Position numbers and translations under genes: made by a program. 64,000 bases of DNA from Microbacterium esteraromaticum (lineage in GTDB: Bacteria > Actinomycetota > Actinomycetes > Actinomycetales > Microbacteriaceae). Position 1 is the stretch's first letter, and every line of letters starts with the position of its first letter. The notes beneath the pieces are model-generated. The model had not been told where the DNA came from. It saw nothing but the letters and a program-made list of their open reading frames with translations, and made no database searches. Below are positions 55,585 through 64,000 of the stretch, piece by piece. The DNA lies in assembly GCF_028747645.1 (NCBI RefSeq), contig NZ_CP118100.1:992001-1056000 (forward strand), in the 5' to 3' direction.

Positions 55585-56874
55585 GTGAGCGCAGCTCAGC
55601 CCGAGAAGGCGACTCTCTCGATCGGCGACACGACGGCGGAGTTCCCCCTGTTGCGCGCAACCAGCGGAATCGACAGCATCGATTTCTCGACGCTGACCCG
55701 CCAGACCGGGTACACCGGCCTCGACTACGGATTCGTCAACACCGCCTCGACCAAGTCGGCCGTCACCTACATCGACGGCGACAAGGGCATCCTGCGCTAC
55801 CGCGGATACCCGATCGAGCAGGTCGCGAAGAACTGCTCGTACCTTGAGGTCGCCTGGTTGCTCATCTACGGCGAACTGCCCACACCCTCGGAACTCGCCG
55901 ACTTCGACGAGCGCATCCGCCGGCACACGCTGCTGCACGAAGATCTCAAGCGCTTCTTCTCGGCGCTGCCTCACACGGCGCATCCGATGTCGGTGCTCTC
56001 GTCGGCCGTCGCGGCACTGTCGACCTACTACGAGGGGCAGACCGACCCGAACAACCCCGAGCACGTCGAGCTGAACATGGTGCGCATGCTCGCCAAGCTG
56101 CCGGTGATCGCCGCGTACGCGCACAAGAAGAGCGTCGGGCAGGCCTTCCTGTACCCCGACAACTCGCTGAGCTTCGTCGACAACTTCCTCAAGCTGAACT
56201 TCGGTGTGCTCTCTGAGCCGTACGAGGTCAACCCGGTGATGTCGAAGGCACTCGAGCTGCTGCTGATCCTGCACGAGGACCACGAGCAGAACGCCTCGAC
56301 CTCGACCGTGCGCCTGGTCGGTTCCACCGGTGCCAACCAGTTCGCCTCGGTCTCGGCCGGTATTCAGGCGCTGTCGGGCCCGCTGCACGGCGGAGCCAAC
56401 GAGGCCGTTCTCACCATGCTCGGCCAGATCCGCGAATCGGGTCAGAGCGTGCAGCGTTTCGTCGAGCGCGTGAAGAACAAAGAAGAGGGCGTCAAGCTCA
56501 TGGGCTTCGGCCACCGGGTCTACAAGAACTACGACCCGCGCGCGAAGCTCGTCAAGGAGGCCGCGGACGAGGTGCTCGCATCGCTCGGCGTCAACGATCC
56601 GCTGCTCGACCTCGCCAAGGAGCTCGAAGAGATCGCCCTCGCCGACGACTACTTCAAGGAGCGTCGCCTGTACCCGAACGTCGATTTCTACACCGGCGTC
56701 ATCTACAAGGCCATGGGCTTCCCGACCCGCATGTTCACGGTGCTCTTCGCCATCGGTCGTCTGCCCGGTTGGCTGGCGCAGTGGCGCGAGCTCAACCTCG
56801 ACCCGCAGAACAAGATCGGCCGCCCGCAGCAGCTGTACATCGGTTCGCCGGAGCGCACCTTCCCGACGCGCTGA
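55585..56874 (+). CDS. gltA: Citrate synthase
   Basis: 429-residue TCA enzyme that condenses oxaloacetate with acetyl-CoA; it is the allosteric type II form judging by length. Catalytic His in LHGGANEAV and FGHRVYKNYDPRA are intact. I chose GTG 55585 because AGGAGG lies 6 nt before it and the product begins at the family N-terminus; the frame opens further upstream. The region 55416-55584 is a leader with no gene visible. Confidence 0.96.
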   Translation: MSAAQPEKATLSIGDTTAEFPLLRATSGIDSIDFSTLTRQTGYTGLDYGFVNTASTKSAVTYIDGDKGILRYRGYPIEQVAKNCSYLEVAWLLIYGELPTPSELADFDERIRRHTLLHEDLKRFFSALPHTAHPMSVLSSAVAALSTYYEGQTDPNNPEHVELNMVRMLAKLPVIAAYAHKKSVGQAFLYPDNSLSFVDNFLKLNFGVLSEPYEVNPVMSKALELLLILHEDHEQNASTSTVRLVGSTGANQFASVSAGIQALSGPLHGGANEAVLTMLGQIRESGQSVQRFVERVKNKEEGVKLMGFGHRVYKNYDPRAKLVKEAADEVLASLGVNDPLLDLAKELEEIALADDYFKERRLYPNVDFYTGVIYKAMGFPTRMFTVLFAIGRLPGWLAQWRELNLDPQNKIGRPQQLYIGSPERTFPTR

Positions 56875-56892
56875 TCCGCGTCGTCACGCTCT

Positions 56893-56926
56893 GCCCCTGC
56901 CTCGGACGGCGGGGGCTTTGTGTTTT
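56893..56926 (+). terminator. Terminator of gltA
   Basis: 9-bp stem with one GU pair (56893-56901 with 56908-56916) followed by T-rich sequence. Confidence 0.8.
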
Positions 56927-56945
56927 CCGGCTCCCGTAGCAAAAG

Positions 56946-56974
56946 GTCCCGCTTGCCGGCGCGGCAAGCGGGAC
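56946..56974 (-). terminator. Terminator of the DEAD-box helicase gene
   Basis: Perfect 12-bp stem (56946-56957 with 56963-56974), 5-nt loop, with TTTT after it on the minus strand; 15 nt past the helicase stop codon. Confidence 0.9.
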
Positions 56975-56989
56975 CCAGCGGGGCAGTCG

Positions 56990-58582
56990 TCAGCGACCCT
57001 GGGGGCGGCTGACGCGCCGGGAGCCCTGCGGGCGTCCGGACCCTGCGGTCGGGCCACCGTGGGCCGGGCGGGACGAACCGCTCTGCTGCGCGCGCTCGGC
57101 GCGAGGAGCGTGCTGTCCGCGTGCAGCCTGATCGCGCGGAGCCTGACGCTCACCCCGAGGCTGCGGGGACGGGTTCTGCGCGCGCTGACCCTCGCCGCGC
57201 TGACCCTCGCCGCGCTGGCCGCGGGCGCCGCCCGTCGACGCGCTGTTCTGTGCACCAGCCTGCGCACCGGCCTGGGCGCCGCTACGTCCGCGGCGGCGTC
57301 GCGACGAACGGCCTGCGGCCTGTTCGCCGGTCGCGGTGCCGGCCCCCGTCTGGGCGTTGCTCTTCTTCTTGCCCTGCGGCTGCTTGGGCTGCGGCGGAGC
57401 GGGCTTGACGTGCGGTGCGCGCTCGCACACCAGCTCGGCGACGGCGTCTGCGGTCGCCGGCTCGGGGGCGACCTTGATGCCTGCCTTGCGCAGCAGGTCG
57501 TTCACATCGCGGCGCTGCTCGGGCAGCATCAGCGTGACGACGGTGCCCGCGGCACCGGCGCGCGCGGTGCGGCCCGAGCGGTGCAGGTACGCCTTGTGCT
57601 CGACGGGCGGGTCGACGTGCACCACGAGCTCGACGTCGTCAACGTGCACACCGCGGGCGGCGACGTCGGTTGCCACCAGCACCCGCACGCCACCGGCGGA
57701 GGGGTCGGCACCGAAGGCTGCGAGGTTGCGCTCACGGGCGTTCTGGCCCAGGTTGCCGTGCAGATCAACGGAGGGAATGCCCGCCGCGGTGAGCTGCTTG
57801 GCGAGCTTCTTCGCGTGATGCTTGGTGCGGGTGAACAGGATGCGGCGGCCAAGGCCCGAGGCCAGATCCTGCACGAGCGCCTTCTTCGCGTCGGCGTCGG
57901 CGGCCACGAGCACGCGGTGAGTCATCTCGCCGACCGGCACGCTCGCCTCGTCGACCTCGTGGCTGACGGGGTTGTGCAGGAAGCGCTTGGCCAGTGCGTC
58001 GATGCCGCGGTCGAGGGTCGCGCTGAACAGCAGGCGCTGCCCGTTCTTCGGGGTCGCTGCGAGGATGCGGGTGACTCCGGGGAGGAAGCCGAGGTCGGCC
58101 ATGTGATCGGCCTCGTCGAGCACGGCGATCTCGACGGCATCCAGCGAGACGACGCCCTGCTTCATCAGGTCCTCGAGCCGGCCGGGGCAAGCCACGACGA
58201 TGTCGACGCCGCCGCGCATCGCCTGCTCCTGCGGGCGCTGGCTGACGCCACCGAAGATGGTGGTGACGCGCATGCCGGTGGCCGCGGCGAGCGGGGTGAT
58301 GGTCGCGGCGATCTGCGTTGCGAGCTCGCGGGTGGGGGCGAGCACGAGGCCGCGCGGGTGCCCCGGACGGCGCCGCGTCTCTGATTCTGCCAGGCGAGCG
58401 ACCAGCGGCAGGGCGAAGGCGATGGTCTTGCCGCTGCCGGTGCGGCCGCGGCCGAGCAGATCGCGCCCGGCCAGGGAATCGGGCAGCGTGTCGCGCTGAA
58501 TGGCGAACGCCTCGGTCTTGCCGTCGGCCGCGAGAACGTTCGCGAGAGCGGCGGGCACGCCGAGTTCGAGGAAGGTAGGCAT
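56990..58582 (-). CDS. DEAD-box RNA helicase with low-complexity Arg/Gly/Gln tail
   Basis: 530-residue ATP-dependent RNA helicase. Q motif (TEAFAIQRDTLP), Walker A GRTGSGKT (about 46-53), PTRELA, DEAD box DEADH (motif II, about 155), SAT and HRSGRTAR (motif VI). The C-terminal 150 residues are a disordered Gln/Arg/Gly/Ala-rich tail with repeated GQRGEGQRGEGQR and AGAQAGAQAGAQ. Likely aids RNA unwinding, ribosome assembly or cold adaptation. Long leader on the minus strand (58583 to about 58770). Confidence 0.92.
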   Translation of the reverse strand: MPTFLELGVPAALANVLAADGKTEAFAIQRDTLPDSLAGRDLLGRGRTGSGKTIAFALPLVARLAESETRRRPGHPRGLVLAPTRELATQIAATITPLAAATGMRVTTIFGGVSQRPQEQAMRGGVDIVVACPGRLEDLMKQGVVSLDAVEIAVLDEADHMADLGFLPGVTRILAATPKNGQRLLFSATLDRGIDALAKRFLHNPVSHEVDEASVPVGEMTHRVLVAADADAKKALVQDLASGLGRRILFTRTKHHAKKLAKQLTAAGIPSVDLHGNLGQNARERNLAAFGADPSAGGVRVLVATDVAARGVHVDDVELVVHVDPPVEHKAYLHRSGRTARAGAAGTVVTLMLPEQRRDVNDLLRKAGIKVAPEPATADAVAELVCERAPHVKPAPPQPKQPQGKKKSNAQTGAGTATGEQAAGRSSRRRRGRSGAQAGAQAGAQNSASTGGARGQRGEGQRGEGQRAQNPSPQPRGERQAPRDQAARGQHAPRAERAQQSGSSRPAHGGPTAGSGRPQGSRRVSRPQGR

Positions 58583-58770
58583 AGGAGAACTCCAGGAGGC
58601 ACGCGAGAGCGTGCGGAAGGTCGAGGGTGGGCGACGGCGCAGGCGTGCGCATCGTTTCGCCGTGCGAAAGGCCGGTCGGATGCCGGTAGGGGAGCGTGAT
58701 GCTCGCTGTCAGTCTTCGCAGACTCCGTGTCGACGACGCATCGCCCGCTGAGCGGACGACCTGTCAAGTC
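58583..58770 (-). promoter_or_regulatory. Long leader of DEAD-box helicase gene with hairpin next to the ribosome site
   Basis: A perfect 6-bp hairpin, GCACGC-GAGA-GCGTGC (58599-58614), lies 17 nt before the start. The GGAG site (minus strand, near 58590) sits between two CTCC elements that can pair with it. Translational control, as in cold-shock leaders, is possible. Confidence 0.5.
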
Positions 58771-58818
58771 TAGCAACACCGCGTCGAGAGACCCGACGTG
58801 CGCTCACAGCTTGCCGCC

Positions 58819-59787
58819 TCACAACCAGCCGCGACGCACGGCAGCGACGCCGAGCTGCAGACGTGTGTCGACATCGGCCCGGTCCATCAGCTCGCGCACC
58901 CGGCGTTGCACGGTGCGCACCGAGCTGCCCATGCGTAGCCCGATCGCGCGATCGGTCAGTCCCGCATCCATCAGGGCGAGAACTTCGCGCTCCTCGGCAT
59001 CAAGGTCCACTTCTTCGATATCGCCGGTGTCGCGGGTGATCAGGTGTGATGAGGCCTGCCAGGTGCGCTCGAACAGTGAGAGGGCGAGTCCGACCAGTCC
59101 TCCGGCGTGCAGCAGCAGGGCGCCGCTGGACTGGTCTTCGCCGTCCGCCGCCGAGGGCACCATGGCGATCGTGCGGTCGACGATGAGCATGCGCGTGGGG
59201 AGCGAGCCGGCGACGCGCACGTCGAGACCACCCTCGATGGCACCGCGCACGGCGTCGAGCATGCCGGGTGCTTCCAGGCGTGTGCGTTCGAGAACGTACC
59301 GATACCGGATGCCGCGCTGATGCGCGAGCTCCTCCTCGACGTTCTGTTCGCGGTCGATCGCGACGATGTCGCCCTTGACGAACAGCAGCACCTCGCTGCG
59401 TGCGCTGCGTTGCAATTGGTTGAAACGGTGCCCGACGGCCTCGCTGCCGCGCACGATGTCTACGACGTCGGCCTCGCCCGTGCCGGCGTTGCGGTACAGC
59501 TGCTCCAGCGCGAGCATCTCTGCCTGTGCCTGTCGGAGGCGGTCCTCGTGGTCGAGGATCAGGCCGCCGAGGGCAACGTCGGGCGGTGCGGCGATGAGGC
59601 GGCCCGGCGCCGGACCTTCTCGCGCGACCAGCCCGCGCGTCGTGAGCGCGTCGATCGCCGAGCCGACCTGTGCGTCGCGCAGGCCGAGTTCGATCGCGAG
59701 GTCGGCGGCAGAGAGCGCGCGGTGACGCACGAGGTGCTCGTAGATGCGGTGTTCGACGATGCCGAGACCCAGCACGTCCAGTCCCAT
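58819..59787 (-). CDS. TrmB-like/LuxR-type helix-turn-helix regulator
   Basis: 322-residue regulator. An N-terminal TrmB-like winged helix (about 5-65: IVEHRIYEHLVRHRALSAADLAIELGL) is followed by a middle domain of the TrmB/phospholipase-D-like sensor type and a C-terminal LuxR helix-turn-helix (about 258-318: DAEEREVLALMDAGLTDRAIG). Start at 59787 has GGAGG with 5-nt spacing; ATG 59790 is the alternative. Divergent from the large subtilase, which it probably controls (inference from layout). Confidence 0.8.
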   Translation of the reverse strand: MGLDVLGLGIVEHRIYEHLVRHRALSAADLAIELGLRDAQVGSAIDALTTRGLVAREGPAPGRLIAAPPDVALGGLILDHEDRLRQAQAEMLALEQLYRNAGTGEADVVDIVRGSEAVGHRFNQLQRSARSEVLLFVKGDIVAIDREQNVEEELAHQRGIRYRYVLERTRLEAPGMLDAVRGAIEGGLDVRVAGSLPTRMLIVDRTIAMVPSAADGEDQSSGALLLHAGGLVGLALSLFERTWQASSHLITRDTGDIEEVDLDAEEREVLALMDAGLTDRAIGLRMGSSVRTVQRRVRELMDRADVDTRLQLGVAAVRRGWL

Positions 59788-59935
59788 CATGTCCTCCACT
59801 CTCGCGGCTCGGACGTGGCCCCGTCGACGCCGGAGGGCGACGAGAAATGGCCATGTCGTATATGCGCCACCATACGCCCATTCATGAGTGGCACTGTTGT
59901 GCCAGACACCCGTTCACTCCCGAGGAGAGTCACCC

Positions 59936-62900
59936 ATGTCCCCCCGCCCCCACACCCGCCGCCACATCGGCGCGGCAGCCGTCGCGGCGACGGCGATGAT
60001 CGGCACAATGCTCGTGCCGTCGTCAGCGTTCGCCGCGCAGCCGGATGCCTCCGATGTGCTCACCGCCACGACGTCATCCCAACGGCACGCGCTCGCTGCA
60101 TCCGTGCGACTCGAGCGCCCCGATGAGATCCGGATCGCCGACGGCGTCGACCTGGAATCCGCCGAGGTCGCGGACTTCGTCGTCGTACTGCACCAGCCCG
60201 CACCGGCCACCGCTCGAGCGCTCGCCAAGATCGACGGCGAGAAGCTCTCGGCGGCCGACGCGAAGCGCGCCGTTGCCGCCTCGCAGAAGCGTCTGCGCGC
60301 CCACGCACAGGGCAACGGCATCAAGGTCGTTCGCAGCTACGACCAGGCGATCAACGCCGTGGTCGTGCGTGCCAAGGGCACCGACGTCCGCGCGCTGCTC
60401 GCCTCATCCGACGTCGCGTCGGTGTGGCCGAATCAGACGTTCACTGTCGATCTTCCCGAGGCGGATGCCGAGGCCGGAGTCACGGGTGGGGGCGCGACGT
60501 ACGACGAGGTCGCCGCGCTGCGCGCCGAGGGGATCGATGGCGACGGTATCAAGGTCGGTGTGCTCGATACCGGCATCGACTACCGGCACCCGGCGCTCGC
60601 CGACGCCTACCGCGGGGGCTATGACGCCGTCGACGATGACGACGACCCGATGGAAACCACGTACGACGACTGGAAGGGCTCCGGCCGCCCCGAGAAGGTG
60701 CGCGGCGCCACCTACTACACCAGTCACGGCACGCATGTGGCGGGCATCATCGCCGGCCAGGACAAGACCTTCGGCGGCCGCAGCGCCTACGGAGTGGCGC
60801 CGGACGTCGACCTGTACGCCTATCGCGTGCTCGGCCCCTACGGCGGCGGCACCACCGAAGACATCCTCGAGGGCATGGAGCACGCGCTCGCCGACGGCAT
60901 GGACATCGTGAACATGTCGCTCGGCGGCTCGTACAACGACCACCGCTCCCCGCTGAGCATCGCCGCTGACAACCTCACCCTGGCCGGCGTCACCACCGTC
61001 ATTGCAGCGGGCAACGATGGTGAGGGCGGAGCAGCGACGCTCGGCTCTCCCGGTAGCTCGGCGCTCGCCCTCACCGTCGGCGCGAACGACAGCCCGCTCA
61101 CGCTCGCCACCACCGACGCGACCGTGGGCTCAGCCGTCGCCGGACTGCGCGTGATCGCGCAGAAGCGCGATGATGCCTCGGTCACCGACCTCGCCGGGCT
61201 CACGGTCGCACTGGTCGACGTCGGTGACGGCAAGCCCGCCGGCTACAGCGGAAAGGACGTCAAGGGCAAGATCGTCCTCATCCAGCGCGGTGCGATCACG
61301 TTCAACGACATGGTCGCCAACGCACGCAACCGCGGTGCCGCCGGTGCGATCGTCGTCAACAACCGCGCCGAAGGGCCCATCGATGTGTACCTCGGCGAGA
61401 ACGACGGGTACGTTCCGACGTTCGGCACGACGGCAGACGCAGGCGAAGCGGTGCGCAGCGCGCTGGTCGACGGAGTCGGAGAGGTCACCTTTGGCGAGTT
61501 CGACACGGTGACGACCGAGGCCGACCGCCTGGCGGGCTTCAGCTCGAGGGGACCGGCCAACGGCACCACCGACATCAAACCCGAGATCACCGCTCCCGGC
61601 GTCTCGGTCATGTCGACCGTCCCGACCTGGGACGTCGACCCGAAGGCCGACATCCCCTACAGCGAGGCGTACGGCCGCAAGTCGGGCACGTCGATGGCGA
61701 CGCCGTTCGTCGCGGGGCTCGCCGCACTCATGCTGCAGGCCGACTCCGAGCTGTCTCCTGCCGACGTCAAGACGCGTCTGATGAACACCGCCGATGATCT
61801 TCGCGATGACAGCGGCGTGTTCGAATCGGGAGCCGGCCAGGTGGATCCGCGGCAGGCCGTTGCCAGCACGGTCGACGTGCAGGTGGTCGATGAGCTGTGG
61901 ATGCCGGCACAGCGCGGCGTCAAGGCGATCGACGACATCACCGGAGCGCTGTCGCTGGGGATGGCACCCGCCACGGCGAGGAGCACGATCAGCCGCACGA
62001 TCGAGGTCACCAACCACGGCTCGCGCACGCAGACGTACGAACTGTCGTACGACACCGCGCACGGTGCCGGCACCGGCGACATCGTCGCCTCGGGCATCCG
62101 CGTCGACGTTCCGTCGTCGGTCAAGGTCGGGGCAGGGAAGACGAAGAAGGTCACGGTGACCGTGGAGGTGCCCGCCGGCGTTGAGGACGGCACCTACGGG
62201 GCATTCGTCCTCGTGACCGTCCCCGACGACGACGAGCCGCTGCGCCTGCCGCTCGGCTTGCGCGTCGACGACGCCGAGATCTCGGACTTCACGATGATCA
62301 AGCCGGTGATGACGACCGTTGCCGACTCGTACGACCCCGCCGCGAAGTTCTCGCTGGGTGTGGCAACGCCGTCTCGTACGCTCGATCTCTTCCTCGTGGA
62401 CGCCGACAGCGGCGCCGACATCGGCTACGTCGGCGGGATCGACCCGTCGCTGATGAAGGACGGACTGCGCTACGGACCGTTCGCCTGGTACGGCGACTAC
62501 CTGCCGCTGACAGGTGACAAGGACTTCCCGATCTCGCACAAGATCGCCACGGTCGCGCCCGGGTTGCACACGCTGCGTGCTGTCGGCAGCGACGACAACG
62601 GTGCCGAGTTCTCGCGAACGGTCGACTTCTACGTCGATGTCACGGCGCCGCAGTTCACCGCCGCCTACGAGACCGACTCGGTGCACGAGTTCACTCAGGG
62701 ACAGTCGAGCTTCCCGCTGACGGGTTCGCTCGTCGACGGTGACGTCGAGACGATCCGTGCGGCGGGCATCGACATCGACCAGAGCGACAACAGCATCCAG
62801 CTGTTCTCGGCCCAGATCATGCCCTACAAGTCGATCGCCCCGGCCGCTGACGGTGGCTTCTCGACGGACATCGGATTGCTGCCGAGCGCGGTGCAGTCGC

Positions 62901-63958
62901 ACCGGTTCCTCGGCGTCGATGCGGCCGGCAACATCGGCGGACGCATCCAGACGATGTGGTTCAAGGACACGCAGGCGTACGTGCTCGGCGATGCTGACAA
63001 GACGTCGGCACGCGTCGGCGACACCGTGACGATGTCGTTCACCACGCACAATGCGAGTGACTTCGGCGAGATGCGATTCGAAGCATACTTCCAGCCCCGT
63101 GACACGACGAACATCCGTCCGGTCGCGCAGGACGCGTTCGCCGACTACGGGAGGATCGCCGGCGAGATGACCGTGACTGAGACGAGCTCGGGCGTCAGCA
63201 AGCTCAGCGTGCCGATCGTGTTCGACGGCCCGAAGGAGTACACCGGTGATGACCTTCCGCTGATCGACATGGTGTTCGAGGTGGCCGACACGGTCGCCGC
63301 CGAGACGACCGGATTCGCGACGGTCAGCACCTACGTGAAGACCACCGGCGGCGCCGGCGTGCAGATGCAGCGTGCGTTCGATCAGGTCGCGGCCGTGGCT
63401 CCGACCGGCCTTGCCAGCGGCGGATTCTTCGCCCAGGGGCTGCTGACCGATGCGGGCGCCCCCGACCGCGACCTCGACCACTCGACCGTGGGTGCCGAGG
63501 CCACGCTGACGGCATCCGACGGCACGACGCGCTCGATGACCATCGGCGCGAGCGGATCGGTTGAGGCTGGTGGCGTTCCACTGCGCGACCAGCCGTGGCG
63601 GATGACGATCACACTGCCGGGGCACTTCACGTGGTACCAGCCGCTGGCGCTGTCGACGAAGGACAGCGACGGCGGGCTCGCCGGCCGAACCGCGACCTTC
63701 ACCGCCTCGATGGTCGCCGGTGATGTCAACGGCGACGACGCCGTCGACATTCTCGACGCCATCGCCATCCGCGATGCGCGGGGAACCGACGCGCGTGCCG
63801 CCGACGTCGACTTCAGTGGCACGGTGGATGCCGACGATCTCGCCTATGTCGAGATGAACTACCTCGTGCGCAACCCCACCGCCGACACGGTTCCGACTCC
63901 GAAGAGCAAGCACAAGGGCATCACGCTCGACGAGGTGCTCGCGTCGTTCGCGGACTGA
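59936..63958 (+). CDS. Secreted S8 subtilase with PA domain and C-terminal dockerin-like repeats
   Basis: 1340-residue exported serine protease. Signal peptide (about 1-37, VPSSAFAAQ), inhibitor-like propeptide (about 45-170), catalytic triad Asp211 (GVLDTGID), His264 (SHGTHVAG) and Ser586 (SGTSMATPF). A PA-type insert lies between His and Ser. Several Ig-like/Fn3-type domains follow. The C-terminus has two dockerin-type calcium loops: GDVNGDDAVDILDAIAIRD and ADVDFSGTVDADDLAYVEMN (about 1261-1310). CGAGGAG precedes ATG 59936. Likely degrades extracellular protein. The nearby TrmB/LuxR-type gene is its probable regulator. Confidence 0.92.
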   Translation: MSPRPHTRRHIGAAAVAATAMIGTMLVPSSAFAAQPDASDVLTATTSSQRHALAASVRLERPDEIRIADGVDLESAEVADFVVVLHQPAPATARALAKIDGEKLSAADAKRAVAASQKRLRAHAQGNGIKVVRSYDQAINAVVVRAKGTDVRALLASSDVASVWPNQTFTVDLPEADAEAGVTGGGATYDEVAALRAEGIDGDGIKVGVLDTGIDYRHPALADAYRGGYDAVDDDDDPMETTYDDWKGSGRPEKVRGATYYTSHGTHVAGIIAGQDKTFGGRSAYGVAPDVDLYAYRVLGPYGGGTTEDILEGMEHALADGMDIVNMSLGGSYNDHRSPLSIAADNLTLAGVTTVIAAGNDGEGGAATLGSPGSSALALTVGANDSPLTLATTDATVGSAVAGLRVIAQKRDDASVTDLAGLTVALVDVGDGKPAGYSGKDVKGKIVLIQRGAITFNDMVANARNRGAAGAIVVNNRAEGPIDVYLGENDGYVPTFGTTADAGEAVRSALVDGVGEVTFGEFDTVTTEADRLAGFSSRGPANGTTDIKPEITAPGVSVMSTVPTWDVDPKADIPYSEAYGRKSGTSMATPFVAGLAALMLQADSELSPADVKTRLMNTADDLRDDSGVFESGAGQVDPRQAVASTVDVQVVDELWMPAQRGVKAIDDITGALSLGMAPATARSTISRTIEVTNHGSRTQTYELSYDTAHGAGTGDIVASGIRVDVPSSVKVGAGKTKKVTVTVEVPAGVEDGTYGAFVLVTVPDDDEPLRLPLGLRVDDAEISDFTMIKPVMTTVADSYDPAAKFSLGVATPSRTLDLFLVDADSGADIGYVGGIDPSLMKDGLRYGPFAWYGDYLPLTGDKDFPISHKIATVAPGLHTLRAVGSDDNGAEFSRTVDFYVDVTAPQFTAAYETDSVHEFTQGQSSFPLTGSLVDGDVETIRAAGIDIDQSDNSIQLFSAQIMPYKSIAPAADGGFSTDIGLLPSAVQSHRFLGVDAAGNIGGRIQTMWFKDTQAYVLGDADKTSARVGDTVTMSFTTHNASDFGEMRFEAYFQPRDTTNIRPVAQDAFADYGRIAGEMTVTETSSGVSKLSVPIVFDGPKEYTGDDLPLIDMVFEVADTVAAETTGFATVSTYVKTTGGAGVQMQRAFDQVAAVAPTGLASGGFFAQGLLTDAGAPDRDLDHSTVGAEATLTASDGTTRSMTIGASGSVEAGGVPLRDQPWRMTITLPGHFTWYQPLALSTKDSDGGLAGRTATFTASMVAGDVNGDDAVDILDAIAIRDARGTDARAADVDFSGTVDADDLAYVEMNYLVRNPTADTVPTPKSKHKGITLDEVLASFAD

Positions 63959-64000
63959 CTCGCGTCCTGAAGCAAGACAGCAACGGCGCCGTCGGGAACT

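Noticed and set aside
61130..63913. 927-codon minus-strand open frame opposite the subtilase
   Set aside because: Antisense shadow; the composition is Arg/Val/His-rich and no domain can be seen.

Overview
The window is high-GC, densely coded chromosomal DNA from an actinobacterium, most likely Microbacterium or a close relative in Microbacteriaceae. The evidence is strong GC at third codon positions, many GTG starts, DUF4245, DUF6264, DUF981 and DUF6328 proteins typical of that group, and many genes with a TANNNT box 6-8 nt before the start codon and no Shine-Dalgarno site (leaderless transcription). No rRNA, tRNA, CRISPR array, insertion sequence or prophage was seen. Nearly all the content is conserved chromosomal genes.

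Layout. 1-3664 (-): xseA-xseB-DUF4245-beta-carbonic anhydrase-fumC, coupled by 4-nt overlaps, with fumC cut by the window edge. 3755-6700 (+): ispH, a DUF6264 membrane protein and an acidic protein with 12 consecutive Asp. 6790-9886 (-): an ectoine/hydroxyectoine-type ABC importer (ehuBCDA order) divergent from a GntR regulator, with a perfect palindrome between them. 10911-13108: class II aldolase and GlpX bisphosphatase, divergent. 13202-18997: small conserved genes, a DnaQ-like exonuclease, ychF, a GNAT enzyme and a DUF2268 protease/TipA-type MerR pair. 19097-28861: mostly single genes, including a DUF981 membrane protein, a lipoprotein, a VOC protein, an alpha/beta-hydrolase-fold protein without the usual Ser, PlsC, a Cys-less HesB-like protein, an MFS drug exporter, an ABC exporter, an SDR and a GT2.

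29034-33871 (-) is the de novo NAD operon nadA-nadB-nadC-nifS. It sits beside its probable repressor nrtR, and a strong promoter with two inverted-repeat sites lies between them. 34861-37038 encodes a secreted metallophosphoesterase. 37170-41806 is a tandem glycine riboswitch followed by gcvT-gcvH-gcvP. 41987-47211 is a family-5 peptide-type ABC importer with a fused double ATPase. 47228-50624 holds a PH-like membrane protein, a CPBP protease and typA. 50898-53464 holds a lytic-transglycosylase-like cell-wall protein and an XRE-cupin regulator divergent from azlCD. 53527-56874 runs from a small membrane protein through ferredoxin and dapC to citrate synthase. 56990-63958 holds a DEAD-box helicase, a TrmB/LuxR-type regulator and a 1340-residue secreted subtilase ending in dockerin-like calcium loops.

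Connections: NadA and NifS fit together because NadA needs a 4Fe-4S cluster and NifS supplies sulfur; NrtR would tie the operon to NAD status. Fba and GlpX are gluconeogenic partners. Non-coding structure is the most unusual part of the window: two opposite-orientation copies of a ~30-bp repeat, three unrelated inverted-repeat clusters (one translated in frame inside nadB), an 18-bp hairpin between a binding-protein gene and its permeases, and a visible switching arrangement for the glycine riboswitch. I did not find a wholly new multi-gene system; the best leads are regulatory and structural.
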